The position numbers and the translations under genes are program-made. DNA of 7,057 nt from an uncultured Leptolyngbya sp. (lineage in GTDB: Bacteria > Cyanobacteriota > Cyanobacteriia > Phormidesmidales > Phormidesmidaceae). Below are positions 1 to 5,983 of this stretch, piece after piece (position 1 is the first letter of the stretch; each line of letters begins with the position of its first letter). The notes beneath the pieces are model-generated. The model was not told the DNA's origin and did no database searches. It was given only the letters and a program-made list of their open reading frames with translations. Where the stretch lies: assembly GCA_937899365.1 (NCBI GenBank), contig CALBPH010000556.1, positions 1-7,057 of the forward strand, read 5' to 3'.

Positions 1-226
1 GGGTAAAAGCTGCGCGAAATTTATCTCGCTTGCGCAAAATAGTCAGCCAGCTAAGCCCCGCCTGAAACCCCTCCAGGCAGATCTTTTCAAACAGCCTAAT
101 ATCGTTCTCAGTTGGACGACCCCATTCATCATCGTGATAGCTCAAATACTGAGCATCCGCGCCAGGCCACCAACAGCGCACTTTACCATCCGCGCCAGTG
201 ATTAATCCGTTACCAAAATTTTTCAC
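1..226 (-). CDS. tag: DNA-3-methyladenine glycosylase I, N-terminal part (cut by window edge)
   Basis: Base-excision repair glycosylase that removes 3-methyladenine from alkylated DNA in the cytoplasm. Only the first 75 residues are inside the window. They carry the family's N-terminal signature: RCWW at 17-20, YHDDEWGRP at 30-38, then LFEKICLEGFQAGLSWLTILRKR from about 45. By alignment from memory with E. coli Tag, Cys18 and His31 match two of the four zinc ligands, Tyr30 and Glu52 match the base-binding Tyr16 and Glu38; the other two zinc ligands lie beyond the edge. The GTG at 226-224 is chosen because an AGGA sits 4 nt upstream, a TAG lies two codons further up, and the ITGADGKVRCWW extension resembles cyanobacterial and actinobacterial homologues. 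A second GTG at 181-179, just before RCWW, is the alternative. The start is 6 nt beyond the stop of the SLH gene, which suggests co-transcription. Confidence 0.93.
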   Translation of the reverse strand, partial: MKNFGNGLITGADGKVRCWWPGADAQYLSYHDDEWGRPTENDIRLFEKICLEGFQAGLSWLTILRKRDKFRAAFT

Positions 227-230
227 TGTT

Positions 231-234
231 TCCT
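231..234 (-). promoter_or_regulatory. Ribosome binding site of tag, overlapping the SLH gene stop codon
   Basis: AGGA on the minus strand, 4 nt before the GTG start of tag. It overlaps the TAG stop (235-233) of the upstream SLH gene, the arrangement expected for translational coupling. It is the main support for the GTG start at 226. Confidence 0.5.
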
Positions 235-1366
235 AGGGTTGAACGATGTATTCGCCCCCAATCTCTTCAATTCTTCCCTGGGCTGCCAGGGTTTGATAGA
301 TCATGGCAGCTACCTCGGCACGGGTGGCAGGCTGATTTGGCTTTAGTGTAGTTAAGTCGGGATAGTTAACCACAAGGCTAGACTGAGTGGCGGCAGCAAC
401 TTTAGGAACTGCCCATCCTGGGATGTCGGCCGCATCGCCGTATCGCTTAACGATGTCGGCCGCATCGCCTTGCACGGTGGCCTTGCTACCAGTCACCATG
501 GCCGTCAGTGCTTGGGCCCGGGGCACCGGCAAATCTGGCTTAAAGCTGCCATCGGGAAACCCATTCATATAGCCGCCTTTAACAGCGGAATTAATAAACT
601 CTAGGGCCCAAAAATCGTTAGCTACATCCGAAAAAGGAATGACAGCCTCATCTTCTGATAAAGGAAATGCCTTCGCAATTGCCCGAGCCAGCTGTGCGCG
701 ACTGATGGGAGTATCCGGCTGAAATGTGTCAGCCTCAGCTACACCATCGACGATGTTTCCGTCGAATACATCCCGCTCACTGAGGGCATCAATGTAGGGC
801 TTAGCCCAGTAGTCATCGGGCACATCTGAAAACTTGAGCACTTCCTGGGTGACCTCCAGGGGTGGAGCAACTGGCTCAGTAGGCGTCTCGGGCTCTACTG
901 CTGGCTGAGCGACCTGTGCAGGCGGCTCAGGAGCGACAGGAATTGTAGCGCTAGCTGCCGGTGTTGAAGCCTGGCTATCAGGGGTTTGAATGTTGGGCGG
1001 TATAATTATGGTTGTGGCACTTTCAGCAGAGCTGCCTAGATCGCCCAAGATGCTGCCGTTCCCGGCGGCACCGACTGCTTCTGCGGCACCAAACCCAATG
1101 CCGTCGCGCTCGGGTGTATCAACCTCTGCTGCTAGCTCATCAGCATCACCCAATAGGCTGTCATTGTCTAATGCGCCAACCAGCGGTGCACCGTCGGCAC
1201 GAAATAACCCAGCATTGCCAAACAGATTGACCCCTGTGCGAGTTAATCCCCAAAACAATACGCTTCCCAAGGTTATAAATGCTACGAACAGGGCAATCAG
1301 TTCATCATAATCAACTGATTGGCGACGGCTATTATCACCACCTTGGTCAGATTGAAGTTGTGACAC
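233..1366 (-). CDS. Membrane-anchored S-layer homology (SLH) domain protein
   Basis: 377-residue envelope protein. A short N-terminal tail (1-22) is followed by one hydrophobic segment (about 23-41, LIALFVAFITLGSVLFWGL) with no obvious cleavage site, so it probably anchors the protein in a membrane. A Gly/Ala/Asp-rich stretch (about 45-118) and a Pro/Ala/Glu-rich linker (about 123-172) lead to three C-terminal SLH domains: about 178-235 (KFSDVPDDYWAKPYID, then PISRAQLARAI), 243-295 (IPFSDVANDFWALEFI, then FPDGSFKPD) and 305-366 (YGDAADIPGWA, then PATRAEVAAMIYQTL). SLH domains bind peptidoglycan-linked polymers, so the protein probably spans the periplasm between membrane and wall; this is inference. 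Cyanobacterial SLH proteins are often outer-membrane porins, but the β-barrel is absent here. The start is GTG with AGGAGT 5 nt upstream. The third SLH domain begins with a duplicated GDAADI segment. tag follows 6 nt downstream. Confidence 0.88.
   Translation of the reverse strand: MSQLQSDQGGDNSRRQSVDYDELIALFVAFITLGSVLFWGLTRTGVNLFGNAGLFRADGAPLVGALDNDSLLGDADELAAEVDTPERDGIGFGAAEAVGAAGNGSILGDLGSSAESATTIIIPPNIQTPDSQASTPAASATIPVAPEPPAQVAQPAVEPETPTEPVAPPLEVTQEVLKFSDVPDDYWAKPYIDALSERDVFDGNIVDGVAEADTFQPDTPISRAQLARAIAKAFPLSEDEAVIPFSDVANDFWALEFINSAVKGGYMNGFPDGSFKPDLPVPRAQALTAMVTGSKATVQGDAADIVKRYGDAADIPGWAVPKVAAATQSSLVVNYPDLTTLKPNQPATRAEVAAMIYQTLAAQGRIEEIGGEYIVQP
422..469. repeat. 18-bp exact direct repeat, 30-bp period, inside the SLH gene
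   Basis: GATGTCGGCCGCATCGCC occurs at 422-439 and again at 452-469, a spacing of exactly 30 bp (10 codons). On the coding strand it encodes GDAADI twice, in GDAADIVKRY and then GDAADIPGWA, at the entrance of the third SLH domain. The repeat is in frame and could come from a small tandem duplication. Confidence 0.9.
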
Positions 1367-1371
1367 AGTAG

Positions 1372-1377
1372 ACTCCT
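1372..1377 (-). promoter_or_regulatory. Ribosome binding site of the SLH gene
   Basis: AGGAGT on the minus strand, 5 nt upstream of the GTG at 1366-1364. This strong Shine-Dalgarno match decides for the GTG start. Confidence 0.65.
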
Positions 1378-1411
1378 ATACCTGCTGGAAGGATAATGGA
1401 AACATATTTCT

Positions 1412-1417
1412 CTTATA
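1412..1417 (-). promoter_or_regulatory. Possible -10 element of the SLH-tag transcript
   Basis: TATAAG on the minus strand, about 46 nt upstream of the SLH start codon, in an AT-rich stretch of the 181-bp divergent intergenic region. It matches TATAAT at five of six positions. I see no good -35 hexamer at 16-18 bp, so this is a weak call. Confidence 0.25.
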
Positions 1418-1547
1418 AAGATAAAGCAGAAAAGAATTGGTTTAAGCGTTATTACTTACATTTCTAAATTATTCTTTCTATTAGGCTCTTAAGTAAGTGT
1501 TTGTTTCCTTAAGGTGGACCGATGTTGGGCCATCTTCTCTGTGACCG

Positions 1548-2264
1548 ATGATTTCGCCATCTAGAAAGCCCAAATTAAGCTCTACGCTCGCCTGTTCCAT
1601 CAGACGTTGTTTGCTTGCTGTCTTACCCGTCTTGAGCCTGCATGGGTGTGCTGTGACTGCCCAACTGCCAACATTACAGCCAGTCTCTGTGCTGGTGACC
1701 CACATCATGGCTAGGGCCATAGCCGTTGAAACTCTGATCAGTCGGGTTCAGCAACGTTTAGATACCACCCATCCACTTCACAAAGAAGTGGTATCCGTTG
1801 GCGGTCTGGGCCCGGTCAGGTTGGGTATGACGGTTCAAGAGGCTGCTAACGCTGCCCAGGTGAGTTTTGTGGTGTCTCCAACAACCCAGTCAGAGGTTTG
1901 TCAGTACTATTTGCCAGAGGTGTATGACCCTGACAAGGCTGCGCCCACGGCTCCCATTGATGGTTTGGGTCTGATGGTGGTCAATGATCAGGTGATTCGA
2001 ATTGATATTTGGCCGGGAAGCCCAATTAAAACTCTCAGCGGTCTTGGCATTGGAGCGACCGTCGAGGATGTTGAGGCCGCCTACGATGAGCAGATTGAGG
2101 TTATACCCCATCCCTACACAGATGGTAGCTATCTGACGTTAACGCCCGATGCGTCTGGGAGTAATTTGTATAGCCTAGTGTTTGAGGCGGATAGCGACGG
2201 TAAAATTACCCAGTTTCGTACCGGTCAACTGCCTGCGGTCACTTGGGCTGAGGGGTGTTCCTAG
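1548..2264 (+). CDS. Putative lipoprotein of a conserved uncharacterised family
   Basis: 238 residues. The N-terminus looks like a lipoprotein signal: basic residues (R6, K7, K9, R19, R20), a hydrophobic run (about 21-31) and a lipobox-like LHGC ending at Cys34, although His at -2 is atypical. After a linker, the globular part (about 81-238) has two related motifs: GPVRLGMTVQEAANAA (88-103), and GIGATVEDVEAAYDEQ (167-182) followed by HPYTDGSYLTLTP. It ends with FRTGQLPAVTWAEGC. From memory, this arrangement, including the terminal EGC and a Cys in the VCQYY segment, belongs to a family of secreted or lipid-anchored hypothetical proteins in cyanobacteria and actinobacteria; no function is known to me. 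Cys118 and Cys237 could form a disulfide. ATG 1548 is the first start after an in-frame TGA (1542-1544), but no clear Shine-Dalgarno precedes it, so the start is uncertain. The gene ends 3 nt from the convergent nadB stop. Confidence 0.75.
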   Translation: MISPSRKPKLSSTLACSIRRCLLAVLPVLSLHGCAVTAQLPTLQPVSVLVTHIMARAIAVETLISRVQQRLDTTHPLHKEVVSVGGLGPVRLGMTVQEAANAAQVSFVVSPTTQSEVCQYYLPEVYDPDKAAPTAPIDGLGLMVVNDQVIRIDIWPGSPIKTLSGLGIGATVEDVEAAYDEQIEVIPHPYTDGSYLTLTPDASGSNLYSLVFEADSDGKITQFRTGQLPAVTWAEGCS

Positions 2265-2267
2265 TTT

Positions 2268-3956
2268 CTATGTCGCTTGCTTATTGAGGGGCTCTGATTT
2301 TTTCCAGTTAAGCTCGTTTATAAGCGTGTGTGTTTGCCAATGAGGCTCTGTGTCTGGATAGTCACTACGGTAGTGACCGCCACGACTTTCTGTGCGAAAT
2401 AGAGCACTTTTAATCACTAATGTGGCAACGGCTAATAAATTACGAGTTTCCGTCCATAACCGCAGGGTGTCTATGGTGAGCTGACTCTTTAAGTTATGGG
2501 TTGTATGAGTCCTGAGGCTGCTCATTGCTTGAGTTAACGGTAACGTGTCAAACGTAGTTTGCCAGTGACCTAACTGTTCTAGGGCGATTTTCATTTGGTC
2601 TGCTTCTCGGGAAATGCCTGCACTTTTCCACACGAGTTGGCCAATCGCTAGTCGATGTTGATGTAGCCAGTCTACGTCTGTGGCGATGTCTATTAGGCCC
2701 TCGAATGAACTGCTGTCGGGAGTTGGGTGGGTGGATAGAGCTGTCTGCGGTTCTGGGCTGAGTTCCTTGAGCTGAGCGCCAAATACCAGGCATTCCAATA
2801 AAGAATTACTCGCCAGTCGATTAGCCCCATGTACTCCTGTACTCGCATTCTCGCCTACGGCATACAGCCGCTGAATAGTCGTCTGGCTGTCTAGGTTGGT
2901 CACAATGCCACCCATCCAGTAGTGGGCCGCAGGTGACACAGGGATGGGGGTTGTAAACACATCAATGCCTGCCCACTTTTGACACTTGCGGATGATATTA
3001 GGAAATCTATATTGCACCCGTTCGGGATCAATGACCCGCAGATCTAGATACACAAAAGATTCGTTGGGTGTTTTCTGTAGGTGGCTAAAAATAGCGCGAC
3101 TGACTACATCCCTGGGTGCCAATTCACCATCGGGGTGATAGTCAAAGGCAAATCGTCTGCCGGTGCTATCAACGAGGTGGGCGCCTTCTCCACGGACTGC
3201 TTCACTGATGAGAAATCGGGGAGCTCCTGCTTTGGTGAGAGCGGTGGGGTGGAACTGCATAAATTCTAAGTCCCGCAGCTGAGCACCCGCTCGCCAGGCC
3301 ATCGCTACACCGTCGCCTGTGCTAGCAGCAGGATTGGTTGTCTGGGAGTAAATTTGTCCCCCGCCCCCGGTAGCCAACACGACTGCTTTGGCGTGCACCC
3401 ACGATAGCTGCTGTCCATAGACTATCTGGACGCCACGGCACTCCCCTTCATGAATCCATAGGGCTAACGCTAGGGCCTGGTTAAAGACGTGGATGTTATC
3501 CCGTTTGAGTACTTGGGCCGTTAGGGTGGTGACTACGGCCCGGCCCGTGGTGTCGGCTGCATGGAGAACCCGTCGCCGAGAATGGGCAGCCTCTAAGGTC
3601 ATGGCTAGTCGATCATCTTTACGATCAAAGGCAACTCCCATCTGCGTTAGGTTTTGGATGCATTCCCCCGCCAGCCGCACCAGAACCTCTACTGCTTCCA
3701 CCTCACATAATCCCGCTCCAGCATTGAGGGTGTCGGCAATGTGCAGTTCTGGTGCATCGTCAGGTGCGATCGCAGCCGCAATCCCCCCCTGAGCCCAATC
3801 ACTGGCTGATACGGACAGCGTATCTTTAGTGATTAGCCCCACTTGAAGTGTTGCTGGTAAACACAGAGCAGAATAGAGACCAGCAGCTCCACCACCAATG
3901 ACTAAAACATCAAACTGTGCCGGTAGTGACGCAAACGAAGAAGAGGAGGATGCCAA
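2268..3956 (-). CDS. nadB: L-aspartate oxidase
   Basis: Cytoplasmic FAD enzyme that oxidises L-aspartate to iminoaspartate, which NadA condenses with dihydroxyacetone phosphate to quinolinate, the first steps of de novo NAD synthesis. The 562 residues are close to the usual 530-560. The FAD-binding GGGAAG is at 21-26 after a short Ser-rich extension, and SDWAQGGIA follows at 52-60. By alignment from memory with E. coli NadB, the active-site residues are present: Glu122 (LEAAHS), His236 (FHPTAL), Ser251-Glu252, Arg282 (LAPRD), His345 (AAHYWMGG) and Arg380 (HGANRLASNSLLE). The C-terminal helical domain carries VWKSAGISR (442-450) and SRGGHYRSDYP. The start is TTG (3956-3954), because AGGAG lies 9 nt upstream and no ATG or GTG occurs in frame before the nucleotide-binding motif. 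The gene is 133 bp from psbU and tail-to-tail with the lipoprotein gene. nadA is not in the window. Confidence 0.97.
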   Translation of the reverse strand: MASSSSSFASLPAQFDVLVIGGGAAGLYSALCLPATLQVGLITKDTLSVSASDWAQGGIAAAIAPDDAPELHIADTLNAGAGLCEVEAVEVLVRLAGECIQNLTQMGVAFDRKDDRLAMTLEAAHSRRRVLHAADTTGRAVVTTLTAQVLKRDNIHVFNQALALALWIHEGECRGVQIVYGQQLSWVHAKAVVLATGGGGQIYSQTTNPAASTGDGVAMAWRAGAQLRDLEFMQFHPTALTKAGAPRFLISEAVRGEGAHLVDSTGRRFAFDYHPDGELAPRDVVSRAIFSHLQKTPNESFVYLDLRVIDPERVQYRFPNIIRKCQKWAGIDVFTTPIPVSPAAHYWMGGIVTNLDSQTTIQRLYAVGENASTGVHGANRLASNSLLECLVFGAQLKELSPEPQTALSTHPTPDSSSFEGLIDIATDVDWLHQHRLAIGQLVWKSAGISREADQMKIALEQLGHWQTTFDTLPLTQAMSSLRTHTTHNLKSQLTIDTLRLWTETRNLLAVATLVIKSALFRTESRGGHYRSDYPDTEPHWQTHTLINELNWKKSEPLNKQAT

Positions 3957-3965
3957 TAAAAATTG

Positions 3966-3970
3966 CTCCT
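3966..3970 (-). promoter_or_regulatory. Ribosome binding site of nadB (supports TTG start)
   Basis: AGGAG on the minus strand, 9 nt upstream of the TTG at 3956-3954. It is the only good Shine-Dalgarno near the beginning of the nadB frame. Confidence 0.55.
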
Positions 3971-3988
3971 GACAGAGGGATTAAACCA

Positions 3989-4015
3989 CTTTATCAAGAG
4001 CAATGATGGATAAAG
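3989..4015. repeat. 7-bp inverted repeat in the psbU-nadB gap
   Basis: CTTTATC (3989-3995) and GATAAAG (4009-4015) form a perfect 7-bp inverted repeat around a 13-nt loop. No T-run follows on the minus strand, so it is not a classic terminator. It could be a weak 3' structure of psbU mRNA or an operator-like site before nadB. Confidence 0.3.
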
Positions 4016-4089
4016 AAAATGCCAAAGAATTGAGACGTTAGCACACTAGTTAGTCTGCAACTTGGTCCACCCCAAACGACAATGCTGAC

Positions 4090-4509
4090 TTACTTGTAAG
4101 CACCATTGTTATAACGGTCATCACCCTCAACCAACGCAGGGTTGGGTGGAGAGATGGTGAAAATATCCATGTTTTCACTAATACGAGATTTTTCGACATC
4201 GCTGAGGCCAGGGATCTCAAGGATATCTTCTAGGTTTTCGTAGTGAGCATTCCGAATGATTTTGCCTGCAATCGTTGGGAACAGACCTCGATACTTTCTA
4301 AACGCCGCTACGTTAGTGTTGTTAACATCTAACTTATAGCCGTACTCCGTAGTGAGCTTGTCGTCAATTGCATTACGGGGCATTGTCGCTTCTGCTAAAA
4401 GCACTGTCCCTCTATTATTCAACATGCCTGCTACTGCGGGCTGGGCGTTGCTCACCAGAGTGCCAACTACTAGTCCAAACGCCATTAATAGGCCAAAGAA
4501 TCGTTTCAT
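4090..4509 (-). CDS. psbU: Photosystem II 12 kDa extrinsic protein PsbU
   Basis: Lumenal extrinsic subunit that, with PsbO and PsbV, shields and stabilises the Mn4CaO5 cluster of photosystem II in cyanobacteria and red algae. The 139-residue precursor starts with a Sec-type signal peptide (KR at 2-3, hydrophobic core about 4-20) and likely cleavage after AVA (27), or less likely after 41. The mature part has the family landmarks: NAIDDKL (46-52), GYKLDVNNTNVAAFRKYRG, FPTIAGKIIRNAHY, LEDILEIPGLSDVEK, and the C-terminal ALVEGDDRYNNGAYK, very close to the thermophile PsbU ending as I remember it. The two helix-hairpin-helix motifs of PsbU correspond to the KLDVNNTN-to-KIIRN and ILEIPGLS segments. 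The ATG is preceded by GGAG 4 nt away (4514-4517). It lies 122 bp downstream of the cyclase gene, far enough for its own promoter. Nothing looks truncated. Confidence 0.97.
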   Translation of the reverse strand: MKRFFGLLMAFGLVVGTLVSNAQPAVAGMLNNRGTVLLAEATMPRNAIDDKLTTEYGYKLDVNNTNVAAFRKYRGLFPTIAGKIIRNAHYENLEDILEIPGLSDVEKSRISENMDIFTISPPNPALVEGDDRYNNGAYK

Positions 4510-4592
4510 CTCTCTCCGCCGGATTTATTCAAATCTAATACACAGCATTAATGAGAAGCGTATCACTTTCGCTGTGCCAATGTTGAGTAATG

Positions 4593-4620
4593 CGGATAAT
4601 CCGTTGCGGACCGTTACGCA
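4593..4620. repeat. Palindrome and imperfect tandem repeat between cya and psbU
   Basis: CGGATAATCCG (4593-4603) is a perfect palindrome around a central A. It runs into two adjacent 10-mers, CCGTTGCGGA (4601-4610) and CCGTTACGCA (4611-4620), identical at 7 of 10 positions. The block lies 84-111 nt upstream of the psbU start and just after the cyclase stop. It could be a regulator site for psbU or a 3' structure of the cyclase mRNA; no U-run supports a terminator. Confidence 0.4.
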
Positions 4621-4631
4621 AATGACCCAAT

Positions 4632-5672
4632 CTAAGAGGATTGAACCGGAGAAGATTCCACTGGAACTGATTTTTTACGATCGTAGCTAATCAGAAATCG
4701 ATCCAAATCTGAAAACGTACAAGCATAGGTGGTGAGGGGCTTGTCGTATCCCTTTAACATTGCTGAATAACGTTTGAAGGTTTGTTCGTTAGCACCCAGC
4801 TTACTCAAGTACTTATAGGTTTCCGCTCCCAGAGCTACATCTAAGCCCAATTGCTTAGTAGAGCTTTCAAACCGGAAAGCTGCATTAACTGTATCGCCCA
4901 GGGCTGTATAGTCAGGTCGGTCTCCCGTACCTGTATTACCTACGACGGCATAACCTGTATTCACACCAGCCCCCACCCGCAGGGGAAAGGGTAACGGAAA
5001 TTGCTTGTGTAGCTGCCGAGTCATGTCATTCAATGCACTGATGGCCCGACTAATTTTGAGCATTTCCTCTGCTTCAACTTCTTGGGTGCCGTGAATCCAT
5101 ACGGCCATAACCGCATCGCCGATATACTTATCGACCCAGCTGCCATATTCACCAATGATGTTGCCTGCATGACGGAACCAGGTCCCAATCACTTCGGACA
5201 GGATCTTTTCATCTAACTGCCGAGTCATGACAGTAAAGTCACGAATATCTACCACCATGACCGAGATCAATCGGCGAACATGGAGTGTGGCGGTGGCGGT
5301 GGAATCGTGCGAGTTAATGGAAGGGTTACGGGGATTAACTGGTTCAGGGGCTGGGCAGTAAAACTGAAGCTCGGTCTGGCCAAATGTAAGAGCATCCCCG
5401 TTACGCAGCGTGACGGGCACACTGACTCGACGACCATTTACAAATGAACCATTTCGGCTACCCAAGTCGATCAAATAAAATTCCCCACTTTCCATGAACT
5501 GAAGCATGGCGTGGTTCCTGGAAATCCAGCGATCAGGTAAAACAAAATTGTTATCGTCGCTGCGGCCAATTGTCCAGCAGCTATTACCAATCAACGATAA
5601 GTGACGTTGACCTGAATCTGTCTTGAGGACCAAATAGGGTCCAACTTGTGGAGTTTTTTCAGGGAATAACAC
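4632..5672 (-). CDS. cya1: FHA-domain class III adenylate cyclase (Cya1-like)
   Basis: 346-residue soluble cyclase that makes cAMP from ATP. The N-terminal FHA domain (about 32-104) has all key positions: GR at 36-37, Ser51 and His54 (SRNH), and SRNGSFVNG at 72-80, so it can probably read a phosphothreonine on a partner. After a linker (about 107-131) comes the class III catalytic domain (about 135-315). Metal-binding Asp142 (VVDIRDFT) and Asp186 (YIGDAVMAVW), the adenine-selecting pair Lys182 and Thr256 (DKYIGD; DYTALGD), and transition-state Asn263 and Arg267 (NAAFR) are all visible; the Lys/Thr pair points to ATP, not GTP. The architecture and length match Synechocystis Cya1 (Slr1991, about 337 residues), which is linked to cAMP-dependent motility; orthology is inferred from memory. 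No membrane segment is seen. The GTG start has GAGG 4 nt upstream (5677-5680), and the next Met is residue 56, inside the FHA domain. Confidence 0.93.
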   Translation of the reverse strand: MLFPEKTPQVGPYLVLKTDSGQRHLSLIGNSCWTIGRSDDNNFVLPDRWISRNHAMLQFMESGEFYLIDLGSRNGSFVNGRRVSVPVTLRNGDALTFGQTELQFYCPAPEPVNPRNPSINSHDSTATATLHVRRLISVMVVDIRDFTVMTRQLDEKILSEVIGTWFRHAGNIIGEYGSWVDKYIGDAVMAVWIHGTQEVEAEEMLKISRAISALNDMTRQLHKQFPLPFPLRVGAGVNTGYAVVGNTGTGDRPDYTALGDTVNAAFRFESSTKQLGLDVALGAETYKYLSKLGANEQTFKRYSAMLKGYDKPLTTYACTFSDLDRFLISYDRKKSVPVESSPVQSS

Positions 5673-5676
5673 TATA

Positions 5677-5680
5677 CCTC
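5677..5680 (-). promoter_or_regulatory. Ribosome binding site of the cyclase gene (supports GTG start)
   Basis: GAGG on the minus strand, 4 nt upstream of the GTG at 5672-5670. No ATG start is available before the FHA domain. Confidence 0.45.
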
Positions 5681-5845
5681 GACAGTTCGAGCCAGCCTAT
5701 GTCCTATACCTTAACGCTGCTGTTCATACCAGCACTATAGCCTTTGTGCTTATTTATTATTCGTTTTATCCAGGATACTGCTGATCTTCCACATCTATGG
5801 TGAAAGCTGCATACGTTATCTATAACTTCACTAGCAACTGTTTAT

Positions 5846-5864
5846 AGCAGCATACTTTGCTGCT
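5846..5864. repeat. 7-bp hairpin, possible 3' end structure of the DUF3120 transcript
   Basis: AGCAGCA (5846-5852) and TGCTGCT (5858-5864) form a perfect 7-bp stem with a 5-nt loop. Read on the minus strand, it begins 14 nt after the TGA (5881-5879) that ends the frame following the DUF3120 stop codon. No U-run follows, so intrinsic termination is doubtful; it could stabilise an mRNA end. Confidence 0.4.
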
Positions 5865-5878
5865 TAGCTTCCCGTTTG

Positions 5879-5983
5879 TCAATAGGTAACATTTATTGGC
5901 TTTTTGAGTCGCTGATGCAGCTCATAGGGCCAAACTATCGCATGATAGGCAAACATGGCGGCAACCAAGCACAGTGCGTCCAC
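5879..5983 (-). other. In-frame continuation of the DUF3120 frame after its TAA stop
   Basis: Directly after the TAA at 5986-5984 the same frame stays open for 34 codons to TGA (5881-5879). It reads VDALCLVAAMFAYHAIVW and then PYELHQRLKKPINVTY, that is a hydrophobic stretch followed by a basic tail, as expected for the end of a membrane protein. From memory, DUF3120 proteins often continue past the GAVLST motif with LVD and more hydrophobic residues, so TAA may replace a Leu codon (TTA). Alternatives are a natural C-terminus with remnant sequence, a sequencing error, or a separate small membrane peptide starting at the GTG at 5983-5981. Confidence 0.4.

Larger units (their letters stand above)
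5673..5878. other. Intergenic region upstream of the cyclase
   Basis: Leader region of the cyclase on the minus strand. It contains TATAGT at 5735-5740 (five of six matches to a -10 box, no good -35), a small inverted repeat TGCTG/CAGCA (5718-5722 and 5730-5734, 7-nt loop) that would lie in the leader, and the hairpin at 5846-5864. I looked for a CRP-type TGTGA-N6-TCACA site, relevant for cAMP autoregulation, and saw none. No small gene is convincing here. Confidence 0.35.

Noticed and set aside
990..1310. Plus-strand 106-codon frame opposite the SLH gene
   Set aside because: Mirror of the Pro/Ala-rich spacer of the SLH protein; no start signal and no domain.
1454..1498. ACTTAC/GTAAGT inverted repeat as a terminator or operator
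   Set aside because: Arms of only 6 bp separated by 33 nt in an AT-rich region; expected by chance.
1481..1720. Minus-strand 79-codon frame over the start of the lipoprotein gene
   Set aside because: No recognisable motif, low-complexity translation, and it overlaps the better-supported plus-strand gene with its signal peptide.
3493..3792. Plus-strand 99-codon frame within nadB
   Set aside because: Ser/Arg/Ala-rich translation typical of an antisense shadow of a GC-rich coding region; nadB is unambiguous here.
4352..4690. Plus-strand 112-codon frame across the start of psbU and the end of the cyclase
   Set aside because: Antisense to two well-supported genes and lacking any known motif.
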